From positions 1-64,000 of the forward strand of contig DAIRVG010000009.1 in assembly GCA_036802945.1 (NCBI GenBank): a DNA stretch of 64,000 nucleotides, given 5' to 3'. This document shows positions 7,972 to 16,456 of this stretch, one piece after another. Position 1 is the first letter of the stretch. Every line of letters starts with the position of its first letter. The notes beneath the pieces are model-generated. The model was not told the origin of the DNA, did no database searches, and saw nothing but the letters and a program-made list of their open reading frames with translations. This stretch comes from Gp6-AA40 sp036802945 (GTDB lineage: Bacteria > Acidobacteriota > Vicinamibacteria > Vicinamibacterales > UBA2999). A program made the position numbers and the translations under genes.

Positions 7972-8841
7972 ATGCTCACCGCCCACGAGGTCCGGCAACT
8001 CCAGCGACTAACGTTTGCGCAAGGCGCGGCGCAGCCCGCCGCGGGCAGCCGCGTCGCGCGCACGCGCGGCCACGGTCTGGAGTTCCGCGACTATCGCCAT
8101 TACCAGCCCGGCGACGATCCCCGCTTCATTGACTGGACCGTGGATGCGCGCCTCCGCCAACTGGTCGTGCGTGTCTTCCGCGCGGAGGGGCAACTGCGAC
8201 TGCACCTGCTCGTCGACACGAGCGCGTCGATGAGCATCGGAGTCCCGTCGAAGCTGACATGCGCGACAAGGCTGGCCGCCGCGCTCGCGTACGTCGCAGT
8301 GGAGCGCCGCGATGCGCTCGGCCTAGCAACCTTTGATGAGGACGTCCGTACCCTCATTCCTGCTGCGCCAGGGCGGCCACAGCTGTTTCGCGTTTTGGAG
8401 GCGCTGCAGGCCTCGCACGCCGCAGGACGCTCGGCCATCGATCGCGCGCTCACTACATACGGCACAGCGGTCCGCGGTCCCGGGCTCGTGGTGCTCCTCT
8501 CAGATTTTTTCGACGCGCGCGATCGCTTCGAAGGGTTGCAGTTCCTGATGTACCGCGGGCTCACTCCCGTCGTGGTACAGGTCGTTGCCGACGAGGACGT
8601 CGACCCGATGCTGGACGAGGAGTCGGAACTGGTTGACGCCGAGCACCCGTCCGCGCCGCCGCTCATTGCGGACGATTCCGTCGTTCGCGCGTATCGCGAG
8701 CGAGTCGAGCGCCTCGGCGACGACCTCCGGGACTTCTGTACCGCTCATCGCCTGCCCTGGCTCCAGCTGCGCTCGAGTGCCACTTTCGAGGCCGTCCTGG
8801 GCGACTGCGTCGATGCAGGACTGCTTGCCGTTCACGCGTGA
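7972..8841 (+). CDS. DUF58 domain protein with VWA-like fold
   Basis: 289 residues. The DUF58 hallmark RDYRHYQPGDDPRFIDW lies near residues 40-56 and is followed by a VWA-like MIDAS sequence LLVDTSASM near 78-86. DUF58 proteins are the standard partner of MoxR ATPases. It lies between the MoxR gene (three-base gap) and the 1409-residue VWA protein (twelve-base gap). It has no membrane span and is likely cytoplasmic. Its molecular role is inferred from family and context. Confidence 0.9.
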   Translation: MLTAHEVRQLQRLTFAQGAAQPAAGSRVARTRGHGLEFRDYRHYQPGDDPRFIDWTVDARLRQLVVRVFRAEGQLRLHLLVDTSASMSIGVPSKLTCATRLAAALAYVAVERRDALGLATFDEDVRTLIPAAPGRPQLFRVLEALQASHAAGRSAIDRALTTYGTAVRGPGLVVLLSDFFDARDRFEGLQFLMYRGLTPVVVQVVADEDVDPMLDEESELVDAEHPSAPPLIADDSVVRAYRERVERLGDDLRDFCTAHRLPWLQLRSSATFEAVLGDCVDAGLLAVHA

Positions 8842-8853
8842 CGCCTGGACGCC

Positions 8854-11800
8854 ATGCAGCTGATCAACCCACTCGCGCTGCTTCTGCTGCCGTTCGCGGC
8901 ACTCCTATTCCTGCTGGCGCGCCGCCGTCCTGAGCGGCCGCGTCGCGTTGTGTCAAGCCTTCGTCTCTGGACCGCGGCTGAGTCGAGCGAGACGCCGCTC
9001 CTTGCGATCCGCCGTCCGCGGCGGAACTGGGTGATCGTCCTTCAGGTGGCGTTCGTGCTCTTGCTCATCGCGGCGCTTGCGCGGCCCGCGATCCCCTGGC
9101 GCCAGTCTCATGTGACGTTGGTCTTCGATGTTTCCGCGAGCATGGGCACCGGCGACACCGACGGCACAAGGCTGGAGCTTGCGCGTAATCGAGCCCTGCG
9201 GATGCTTGCCGACGCGGAAGCACGCACACAGGTTCGCCTCCTCGAGGCTGGAGCTGTAACGGTGGATCGAGGAGAGTTCAGCGGGATCGCGGCGGTCACG
9301 CGCGCTGTCGAGAGCTTGCAGCAACAGGCCGGCGGCGCTCACCTTGACGAGGCCTTGCGCGTCGCGCGCACGCTCTCATCAGACGCGGAGGTGTGGGTGT
9401 TTACCGACGCGCCGCAGGCCGCTGATTCTGATGCCCGTGTTCGATGGACGCAGGTTGGGCGCACCGCCCCGAACGTTGCCGTGACTGCGCTCGCCGCCCG
9501 GCGGGTGCCGAAGGTCGCAGGCGGAGTCCAGATCCTGTTCGAGATCTCGAACTTTGGTGACACAGCGCGCGAGGCGACGGTCGAGATTCGTGTCAACGAC
9601 ACGGCGGTCGTTAGGGAGGTCACCCGCCTTGACGCGCGCGCGGCTCGTTCGTTTGTTCGTGAATTCGCGGAGCTTGATGGCCGATTGTCTGCGACAGTCC
9701 GAACGCCGGACGACGGCCTTGAAGTGGACAACGCACGCTTCGCACTCATTCCGCCGCGGCGATCCACACGCGTGAGGTTGATCACGCCGGGAAACTTCTT
9801 TCTTGAAAAGGCGCTCGCGGCCAATCCAAACCTGGTGGTCACGACATCACACCCGACCGGAGGCGCTTCGAGCCGCGACGAACTCGTCGTCTGCGACGCG
9901 TGTGCAACGCCGCCCCAGGGGTCCACGAGCGTGCTGATGATTCCGCCTGCGACATCCGGGCTCGAGCCGGCGCCCCTGATCGCGGACCTCACCTCACATC
10001 CGATCGCGCAAGGTGTCGACGCATCGGTCCCCGTGGTGCCGGCGTCACGGAACCCTCCGATGGGGAATGGAGCCGTCGTGCTGCGCGCCGGTGAAGTGCC
10101 CTTCGTGATCACCCGCGAACAGGCCGGCGCGCGAATGGTCGTACTGAATGCCGACATGCGCGCCCCCGCCTTTCCGCTCAGCGCCGCGTTTCCCGTCCTG
10201 GTCGCCAATGCCGTGGATTGGGCGGCCGGTGTCGGCATGAACGTACGCGCGGTGGCCGCAGGAGAGCCTCTGGAGTGGACGATCGCCGCGGATGCGACGC
10301 CAACGGTCGTCGATCCTGCCGGTCGAAGCGTCCCATTCACACTCGCGAACCATCACTTGACGGTGACCGATACGCGCGTCCCGGGCATCTACACGGTCAC
10401 TGTCAACGGGCTTTCCGAGCGGTTTGCCGTCAATGTTCCACCCGCCGAGTCCGACGTAACCCGAGCGACGGCCGCTGCCGCAGTGGCAACGCGACCTCCG
10501 GATGCTCCGACCGCGCCGTTCGAAATTGCTTCCTGGCTTCTGGTAGCCGCGATCGTGTTATTCGCGGCTGAGTGGTGGCTGTCGCCGCACGTCAGCGCCG
10601 TACGTTCGTGGCGCGTTGCAATTGTCCTGATCCTCATCGTCGCGGCGACCGGCGTACGAATTCCGCTGGGTCGTGCCCGTACATCGGCGGTGTTCGTGCT
10701 GGATCGATCCCGAAGCATTCCGCTCCGCGCACAACGCGCGTCGTTGGCGGTCGTGAACAGGATGTCCGCAGCGATGCGGGCGGGCGATCTCGCGGGCCTG
10801 GTGACATTCGGGAGCGATGCCGCCCTCGGCCGGCGGCCCTCGCCTGTGCGCGCCGCTGCACAGGAAGCCAACATCGTCACGGAGTCCGGCACGAACATCG
10901 AGAACGCGATGAACCTGGCCCGGACGTCGCTCCCTCCAGATGGCGGCCGGAACCTTGTTCTCGTGTCCGATGGAAATGAGACGTCAGGCGACGCGACCCG
11001 CGAGGCGGCGCTCGCCGCCGCCGAGGGAATCCGGGTTGATGTCGTGGCGATCGACGACACGCTGTCGGCCCTGCTGCCAGTCGTACGGACAGTACGCGCG
11101 CCCGAACGTGTGCGGGTCGGCGAACCATTCAACGTCACCGTTGAAATCGCAGGCCCGCCGAACGCGCAAGTGGCCGTCGCACTCATCAGTGACGGCCGCG
11201 CGCGCACCACCCGCGACCTTGCAATCGGCCCGGGCGGTCGTGGCGCCACGGAATGGACCGACACTCGCGACGAACCCGGCACGTACGCCTATCGCGCTGC
11301 ATTGGTTGCGGACGATGTCGACGACGCGACCGCCGGAACCGTCGTCAGCGTCTCGGGCCAGCCGGAGGTGTTGTACGTCTCGCGCGCCGCTACATTGGCC
11401 GCCACGCTGGCTGCCGGCGGATTTCATCTCACGCGCGTCATGCCTGAATCACTGCCTGCATCCGACGCCGGCCTTGCGCGGTTCGACTCAGTGATTCTCG
11501 ACGACGTGCCGGCCAGTGCACTGACCAACACCCAGAGCCTAGCGTTGACACGTTATGTGGAGCAGAACGGCGGCGGCCTGCTGCTCCTCGGCAGCGCGCG
11601 AAGCCTCGAGCCAGGCGGCTACTCGGAGAGCCCACTGGCGTCACTCCTGCCTGTCGATCTCAACCCTCGTTCCGGTCGGCGCGCGCCGTCGATGGCATAC
11701 GTGCTCGTATTCGACAAATCCGGGAGCATGAACGACCGCAGCAGCGGTATCTCGAAAATCGAGCTGGCGCGTGAGTCGGCGATGCGCGTCGTCAAGCTGA

Positions 11801-13083
11801 TGCCGGCCACCGATTCGTTCGGCATTATCGCGTTCGACGCCGCGCCGCACGTGATTGCGCCGCTGGCGAGTGAACATCGGGAGAGCGAGATCGCCGTGAA
11901 GCTGCGCGAGGTCGAGGCGGGCGGGGCCACCGCGATTGGCCCGGCGCTTGATCTTGCGGGTGAATGGCTGCGCACGGCGCCGGCGGGGCGCCGTCATGTG
12001 CTGCTGGTGAGCGACGGCCGCACATCCGCGGTTGACGCGGAACACATGCGAGCAGTCTCACGCATACGCGGGTTCGAGCTGTCCGTTATCGCCATCGGCG
12101 CGGACGCGGATCGGGCGCTCCTGGAGACGATCGCCCAACAGAGCGGCGGCCGTGCGTACTTTCCCGACGACATCCGGCAGCTGCCGCAGATCGTCGCACG
12201 GGATGCATCCGAGGCAGCGGGCGGAACGATGGTGAACGAACGCTTTCGCGTGCGGGCACCGGGCACGCACGCGGTGATCGGGCGTCTCGACCCGAACTCG
12301 TTACCCATCCTCGACGGGTACGTCGTTGCTGCCGCGAAGGACAACGCGGACACGATCCTTGCGTCGCATCTCGACGATCCGATCCTGGCTGGCTGGCAAT
12401 TCGGGCTCGGCCGCGTCGCGGTCTTCACCGCCGATGCCGGATCGGGCTGGTCCGAAGGTTTGCGGGCGTGGAACGGCTTCGCCCCGCTCTGGACGCAGAC
12501 GACGCGATGGTTGAGCCGTCAGGCCACCAACGATCTCTTCAACCTGCACGCCGTTGAGACCGACGCGGGTGCGCGGTTGCTGGTCGAGGCGATCGGCGGC
12601 GACGGGCGCGCCCGGGCACTTCAGCATCCGCGTGTGACGACTCGGGCTCCATCCGGCGCGACTCAGGAAATGCCGCTGCAGGCGCTGGAGCCCGGGCGCT
12701 ACGGGCTCGAGATCCCCATGCATGATGTCGGCGCCTATCAGCTTGCCGTCACCGCGCGAGACGACGACACCGACGCTGATGCGCGCCTCGTGCGCGGGTT
12801 CTATTGGTCGGGTGAGCTGGAGCGCTCGGCGCCCGGAGTGAATCGCGCCCGTCTGGCACAGCTCGCAGAGATGACGGGGGGTCGGGTCCTTGGTCCGGAG
12901 GACAGTCCGTTTGACAGCCCGCGCCCGCTCGCCTGGCATGACGTCCGTTCGGCGTGCGCGCTACTGGCGCTCACCCTGTTCCTGCTCCAGATTGCCGTGC
13001 GCGCCGGCGTAACTCTGTCCGCGATCCGCCGGTGGTGGCGAACCCGGCGCACAGGCGACCTGCGCGCCCAAGAGGCTGCATGA
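8854..13083 (+). CDS. giant membrane protein with three VWA domains and a GATase1-like domain
   Basis: 1409 residues. The BatA-type N-terminus has two spans (7-22 and 58-76) followed by VWA 1 with MIDAS DVSAS (92-96). After a long extracytoplasmic region, two spans (about 559-580 and 585-604) introduce VWA 2 (DRSRS, 617-621). A glutamine-amidotransferase-like segment follows (about 832-930), then VWA 3 (DKSGS, 954-958), a beta-rich region and a final span near 1366-1386. The layout looks like an in-frame fusion of a BatA-like protein (1-555) with a VWA/GATase1-like membrane protein (556-1409) that is usually a separate gene. It is probably the substrate-binding partner of the MoxR ATPase. It ends in an ATGA overlap with the next gene. 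Confidence 0.88.
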   Translation: MQLINPLALLLLPFAALLFLLARRRPERPRRVVSSLRLWTAAESSETPLLAIRRPRRNWVIVLQVAFVLLLIAALARPAIPWRQSHVTLVFDVSASMGTGDTDGTRLELARNRALRMLADAEARTQVRLLEAGAVTVDRGEFSGIAAVTRAVESLQQQAGGAHLDEALRVARTLSSDAEVWVFTDAPQAADSDARVRWTQVGRTAPNVAVTALAARRVPKVAGGVQILFEISNFGDTAREATVEIRVNDTAVVREVTRLDARAARSFVREFAELDGRLSATVRTPDDGLEVDNARFALIPPRRSTRVRLITPGNFFLEKALAANPNLVVTTSHPTGGASSRDELVVCDACATPPQGSTSVLMIPPATSGLEPAPLIADLTSHPIAQGVDASVPVVPASRNPPMGNGAVVLRAGEVPFVITREQAGARMVVLNADMRAPAFPLSAAFPVLVANAVDWAAGVGMNVRAVAAGEPLEWTIAADATPTVVDPAGRSVPFTLANHHLTVTDTRVPGIYTVTVNGLSERFAVNVPPAESDVTRATAAAAVATRPPDAPTAPFEIASWLLVAAIVLFAAEWWLSPHVSAVRSWRVAIVLILIVAATGVRIPLGRARTSAVFVLDRSRSIPLRAQRASLAVVNRMSAAMRAGDLAGLVTFGSDAALGRRPSPVRAAAQEANIVTESGTNIENAMNLARTSLPPDGGRNLVLVSDGNETSGDATREAALAAAEGIRVDVVAIDDTLSALLPVVRTVRAPERVRVGEPFNVTVEIAGPPNAQVAVALISDGRARTTRDLAIGPGGRGATEWTDTRDEPGTYAYRAALVADDVDDATAGTVVSVSGQPEVLYVSRAATLAATLAAGGFHLTRVMPESLPASDAGLARFDSVILDDVPASALTNTQSLALTRYVEQNGGGLLLLGSARSLEPGGYSESPLASLLPVDLNPRSGRRAPSMAYVLVFDKSGSMNDRSSGISKIELARESAMRVVKLMPATDSFGIIAFDAAPHVIAPLASEHRESEIAVKLREVEAGGATAIGPALDLAGEWLRTAPAGRRHVLLVSDGRTSAVDAEHMRAVSRIRGFELSVIAIGADADRALLETIAQQSGGRAYFPDDIRQLPQIVARDASEAAGGTMVNERFRVRAPGTHAVIGRLDPNSLPILDGYVVAAAKDNADTILASHLDDPILAGWQFGLGRVAVFTADAGSGWSEGLRAWNGFAPLWTQTTRWLSRQATNDLFNLHAVETDAGARLLVEAIGGDGRARALQHPRVTTRAPSGATQEMPLQALEPGRYGLEIPMHDVGAYQLAVTARDDDTDADARLVRGFYWSGELERSAPGVNRARLAQLAEMTGGRVLGPEDSPFDSPRPLAWHDVRSACALLALTLFLLQIAVRAGVTLSAIRRWWRTRRTGDLRAQEAA

Positions 13084-13793
13084 AGAGAACGCTCGCCTTG
13101 ATCGCCGCGGTCGCCATCGCGGTGATTGGGTCCAAGCTCCTGGTGGAAAACATCCTCGGCGTCCAGCTCGAGCCGTTCCTCGAATCGTGGCTCGCGCATG
13201 CCGGCTCGGGCAGCGCCGCCATCGTCATCGGGCTCCTGGTGTCCGACATCCTGCTGCCGGTGCCATCGAGCCTTGTGATGATCCTGAGCGGCGCCGCCTT
13301 TGGCGTGGTGTGGGGCTCGGTCATCGCGCTGATCGGGTCGATCGGCGGAGAATGGCTCGGCTTCGAGATGGTCCGACGCTACGGCCGCCGTGCGTCCGCG
13401 CGAATCGTGGGCGACGACGAACTCCAGCGATTCGAGCGGCTGTTCGCGCGCCACGGCGCTGTGGCGGTCGTGGTGACACGGGCGCTGCCGGTGGTGATGG
13501 AGACGATGAGTGTTATCGCGGGTCTCTCCCGGATGCCTCGACGGACGTTCCTCATCGCCTCGCTGATTGGGACCGCACCAATCGTGACCGTCTATGCCTA
13601 TGCCGGCGCCGTCTCCCGGCAGACCGGCAGTCTGGTGCCCGCAGTCGTTATCCTCATTGCGGTCGCTGGGTTTGGATGGGTCATTTATCGAGCGCGCCTT
13701 GTCGACGCTAACTATCGGCCGGCATCTTCTTCCGGAGCGTTGCCCGGTTCACGCCCAGAATCTCGGCCGCCTTCAACTGGTTTCCATTCGTGA
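13080..13793 (+). CDS. VTT/DedA-family membrane protein
   Basis: 237 residues. ATG 13080 overlaps the stop of the VWA gene; an upstream in-frame ATG lies inside that gene. The sequence has the DedA/VTT pattern: LLVSDILLPVPSSLVMILSGAAFG, then IGSIGGEWLGFEMVRRYGRR, then RALPVVMETMSVIAGLSRM and IGTAPIVTVYAYAG. Family members are cytoplasmic-membrane proteins linked to lipid flipping and membrane homeostasis. The last 28 or so residues (from NYRPASSS) are Ser/Pro-rich and are encoded opposite the end of the convergent regulator gene, so this tail is probably a read-through into antisense sequence. Confidence 0.85.
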   Translation: MKRTLALIAAVAIAVIGSKLLVENILGVQLEPFLESWLAHAGSGSAAIVIGLLVSDILLPVPSSLVMILSGAAFGVVWGSVIALIGSIGGEWLGFEMVRRYGRRASARIVGDDELQRFERLFARHGAVAVVVTRALPVVMETMSVIAGLSRMPRRTFLIASLIGTAPIVTVYAYAGAVSRQTGSLVPAVVILIAVAGFGWVIYRARLVDANYRPASSSGALPGSRPESRPPSTGFHS

Positions 13794-15051
13794 TCACGAG
13801 TGCTTCGCGCACGAGCACCGATTCCACGGCATCCACAACATCATGAAACGGGGAAGATTCAGGTCCTCGGCTCTGCACCAGCCGCTCGTGCAACGCCCCG
13901 CGAACCGACCGTTCCAATGTTGATTCCACATCCGGACGTCCCGGAAACCGGCTGTCAGCGAGGCTGTCCCGGACGTCATCCGCCGTGATCACGTTGCTGC
14001 GGGCAACAATGCACGCACGCTTGATCACGCGCTCGAGCTCCCCAACGTTCCCCGGCCACGAGTGCTGCTGCAGCGCTCGCTCCACCTGGTCCTCGACTCC
14101 GCGAATGTCTCGATTCAATTCGACGTTGAAGCGCTGTATGAACTGTCGCACCAGCAACGGGATGTCGTCGCGCCGCTCGCGTAGAGGTCGCAGACGCACG
14201 GTCACGACTGCCAGCTCGTCATACAGCGCCTGAGCAAATCGTCCGGCCCTGGTCTCATCGGCAAGATCGCGATCGGAGGTCGCGATGATTCTCGCCGTCA
14301 ACCGTGGCACCGCACCCTTTGTACGCGCCGCCGCGAGTGTTTGCGCGACGATCGCCTGCAGCGGCAATGGCAGCAGGTGAACGTCGTCGAGCTCCACCGT
14401 TCCCGCACCATCCGCCGACAACGCGATATCGACCTCGGCCTGGGACACGTTCGCGCAGTTGACGGTCAACAGCGCCCGTTCGCCACGTTCGCTGTTCTCG
14501 TGGATCGTCGCAACGACCAGGTGTTTGCCCGTTCCCCGCTCTCCGGTCACGAGCGCCGGCGCGCTGTTGGTGGAAAGCCGACCGATCATTTTGTAGACCT
14601 CGAGCATGACCGGGGTCTCGCCAACCAGGCTGACGACCGGCGCGCTCGTTCCTTCGGAGCCGTCAGACGCGGCAGGACGCTCTACCACCTGCTGCGCCGT
14701 CAGCGCCTTCCCGATGACTTCGCGAAGCTGGTCGAGATCGAGCGGCTTTGTCAGGTAGTCGAACGCTCCCGATCGAATCGCATCGATCGACGTCTGGCTG
14801 GTTCCGTAGGCGGTCATCATCACGACATAGATGCCGGGGAATCGCGACCTGAATTGCTGCAGCGCCTGCAGTCCATCGACGCCGGGCATTCGGATGTCCA
14901 TGATGACGACGTTGGGAGGCTGCTGCTCGATCATGCGCATCGCCTCCGCCGCGCCGCTCGCCAAGCGGCACTCGTGCCCTTCCGCGTCGAGAAACCGCTC
15001 GAACGCGGTCGCGACCGATTGATCGTCATCCACAACCAGGATGTCAGCCAT
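13708..15051 (-). CDS. NtrC-like response regulator lacking the GAFTGA loop
   Basis: 447 residues from ATG 15051, chosen because it opens the receiver domain (MADILVVDDDQ). The receiver (1-120) keeps the phospho-acceptor in VVIMDIRMPG and the switch Lys in YLTKPLD. The AAA+ domain (about 145-375) has Walker A GERGTGK but no GAFTGA loop and a Walker B of VELDDVH. The C-terminal Fis-type helix-turn-helix (GNQLKAAEILGVNRATLRKK) is intact. Without GAFTGA it should not remodel sigma54 holoenzyme, so it is probably a sigma70-type regulator. The start overlaps the kinase stop by eight bases. The 3' end overlaps the DedA gene by 86 bases. Confidence 0.9.
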   Translation of the reverse strand: MADILVVDDDQSVATAFERFLDAEGHECRLASGAAEAMRMIEQQPPNVVIMDIRMPGVDGLQALQQFRSRFPGIYVVMMTAYGTSQTSIDAIRSGAFDYLTKPLDLDQLREVIGKALTAQQVVERPAASDGSEGTSAPVVSLVGETPVMLEVYKMIGRLSTNSAPALVTGERGTGKHLVVATIHENSERGERALLTVNCANVSQAEVDIALSADGAGTVELDDVHLLPLPLQAIVAQTLAAARTKGAVPRLTARIIATSDRDLADETRAGRFAQALYDELAVVTVRLRPLRERRDDIPLLVRQFIQRFNVELNRDIRGVEDQVERALQQHSWPGNVGELERVIKRACIVARSNVITADDVRDSLADSRFPGRPDVESTLERSVRGALHERLVQSRGPESSPFHDVVDAVESVLVREALVITNGNQLKAAEILGVNRATLRKKMPADS

Positions 15052-16453
15052 GCTGCACGCTGCCTGTCGGCAACCAGATCGAAACCCGGGTACCGCGCGA
15101 GCCGAGCGGCCCGATCTCGATGCGGCCGCCGTGGTTGTCGACAACAGATTTCGTATTCACCAGTCCGAGTCCCATCCCGTCCCTCTTGGTTGACACGAAT
15201 GGATCGAAGACGCGCGGCAGAATCGCCATGTCGATACCAGCGCCATCGTCGCACACGTCGAGCCGTACTTCAGAGCCGGCGTTGGACAAAGCCGCTGCGA
15301 CTGTGAGAGTCCCCCCCTCCGGCATGGCCTCTGCTGCATTGCTGATGACGTTCAGCAGCGCCTGTTTGAATCGGGCGGCGTCGAGGGATATCGGCGGCAA
15401 CGACGAGCCGATACTCTTCTGGATGTGAATCTTGCGGTACGTCAGATGGGGCGCCACATGCTCGAGCGTGTCGTCAACGACATCACCAAGGCGCACCATT
15501 TCGCGCTTTAGTTCGCCGGGTCTGGCAAGCTCCAGCAGATCGCGGACGACCGACTCGACCTGGACGATGTCGCGGTGGACCGAGTCGAGCATCGCCACGC
15601 TCTGACGATCGGAACCGGAACCGAGCCGCGCCCGCAGCAACTGTGTCTGCATCTTGATCGCCGCCAGCGGGTTCCGGATGTCGTGCGCCACTCTGGCGGC
15701 AAACAAACCGGCAAGCGCCAGCTTCTCGGAGCGAACCAGCGCGTCCCGCGACTGGTCGAGCCGATCGAGCATGTCGTTGAACGCCTGACCGAGTGCGCCG
15801 ACCTCGTCGTCGCCCGCCGGCGTGCGGAGACCCGCATCACCGGCATCCACACCTTTCGTGAAACCCACCAGGACATCGAGCGGCGCCGTCACGCGCCGGG
15901 CCACCGCCTGGCTGACGATGATCATGCCGACCAGGCTGAGAAACGCCGCGATGAGAATCGTCTGGGTTACCGTGCGCGTGGCCGCGAGCAGCTCGGTCCT
16001 GGCAGCCACGACCGCGACCGCCGTTCCTGGGCGCGAAGGTACACGGCGATACGCGACCTCGCACGGCTCGCCGCAGTCGATTTGTCGAACCACGGGCACG
16101 CCGTCAGCCTGGGAGAGCGATCCGCCCCCAGCGCCCGCTTCGCCGAGTGCCGCGACAACAACCCGACTTCTTGCCGCGTCGAGTGTGCTCGCGAGCACTG
16201 TTCCGCTGTCGTCGAATGTGATCACGTCAGCGCCGGCAATGGCTTTCACGCTTCGCAGGATGGCGGGGTTCAGCGCGAAGTCGCTCTGGGAAATCAGTGC
16301 CGCCGCGTTCAGAATCTGCGTCTCGACGCGCGTCTCGAGCGCCCGCGAGGCGACGGTCAGCGCTACGTACGCGGTCAACGACGTCGCGATGAGCGCGATC
16401 AGGGCAAACGGAATAACGATCCTGTGGTGAAGCCGCAGGCGTCTCCGTGCCAT
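15044..16453 (-). CDS. membrane sensor histidine kinase
   Basis: 469 residues. A span at about 14-34, an extracytoplasmic sensor domain (35-162), a second span (163-185), a HAMP domain (186-240), HisKA with phospho-acceptor RVAHDIRNPLAAI, and HATPase_c with N box NVISNAAEAMPEGG, G1 DDGAGID and G2 GMGLGLVNTKS. It phosphorylates the regulator encoded just downstream, whose start it overlaps. Upstream is a membrane protein gene separated by three bases. The signal is unknown; the sensor region contains only two cysteines (DCGEPCE), which could form a disulfide. Confidence 0.93.
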   Translation of the reverse strand: MARRRLRLHHRIVIPFALIALIATSLTAYVALTVASRALETRVETQILNAAALISQSDFALNPAILRSVKAIAGADVITFDDSGTVLASTLDAARSRVVVAALGEAGAGGGSLSQADGVPVVRQIDCGEPCEVAYRRVPSRPGTAVAVVAARTELLAATRTVTQTILIAAFLSLVGMIIVSQAVARRVTAPLDVLVGFTKGVDAGDAGLRTPAGDDEVGALGQAFNDMLDRLDQSRDALVRSEKLALAGLFAARVAHDIRNPLAAIKMQTQLLRARLGSGSDRQSVAMLDSVHRDIVQVESVVRDLLELARPGELKREMVRLGDVVDDTLEHVAPHLTYRKIHIQKSIGSSLPPISLDAARFKQALLNVISNAAEAMPEGGTLTVAAALSNAGSEVRLDVCDDGAGIDMAILPRVFDPFVSTKRDGMGLGLVNTKSVVDNHGGRIEIGPLGSRGTRVSIWLPTGSVQHG

Positions 16454-16456
16454 GTG

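Noticed and set aside
14341..15306. 321-codon plus-strand frame
   Set aside because: It lies opposite the regulator and kinase genes, which are firmly identified.
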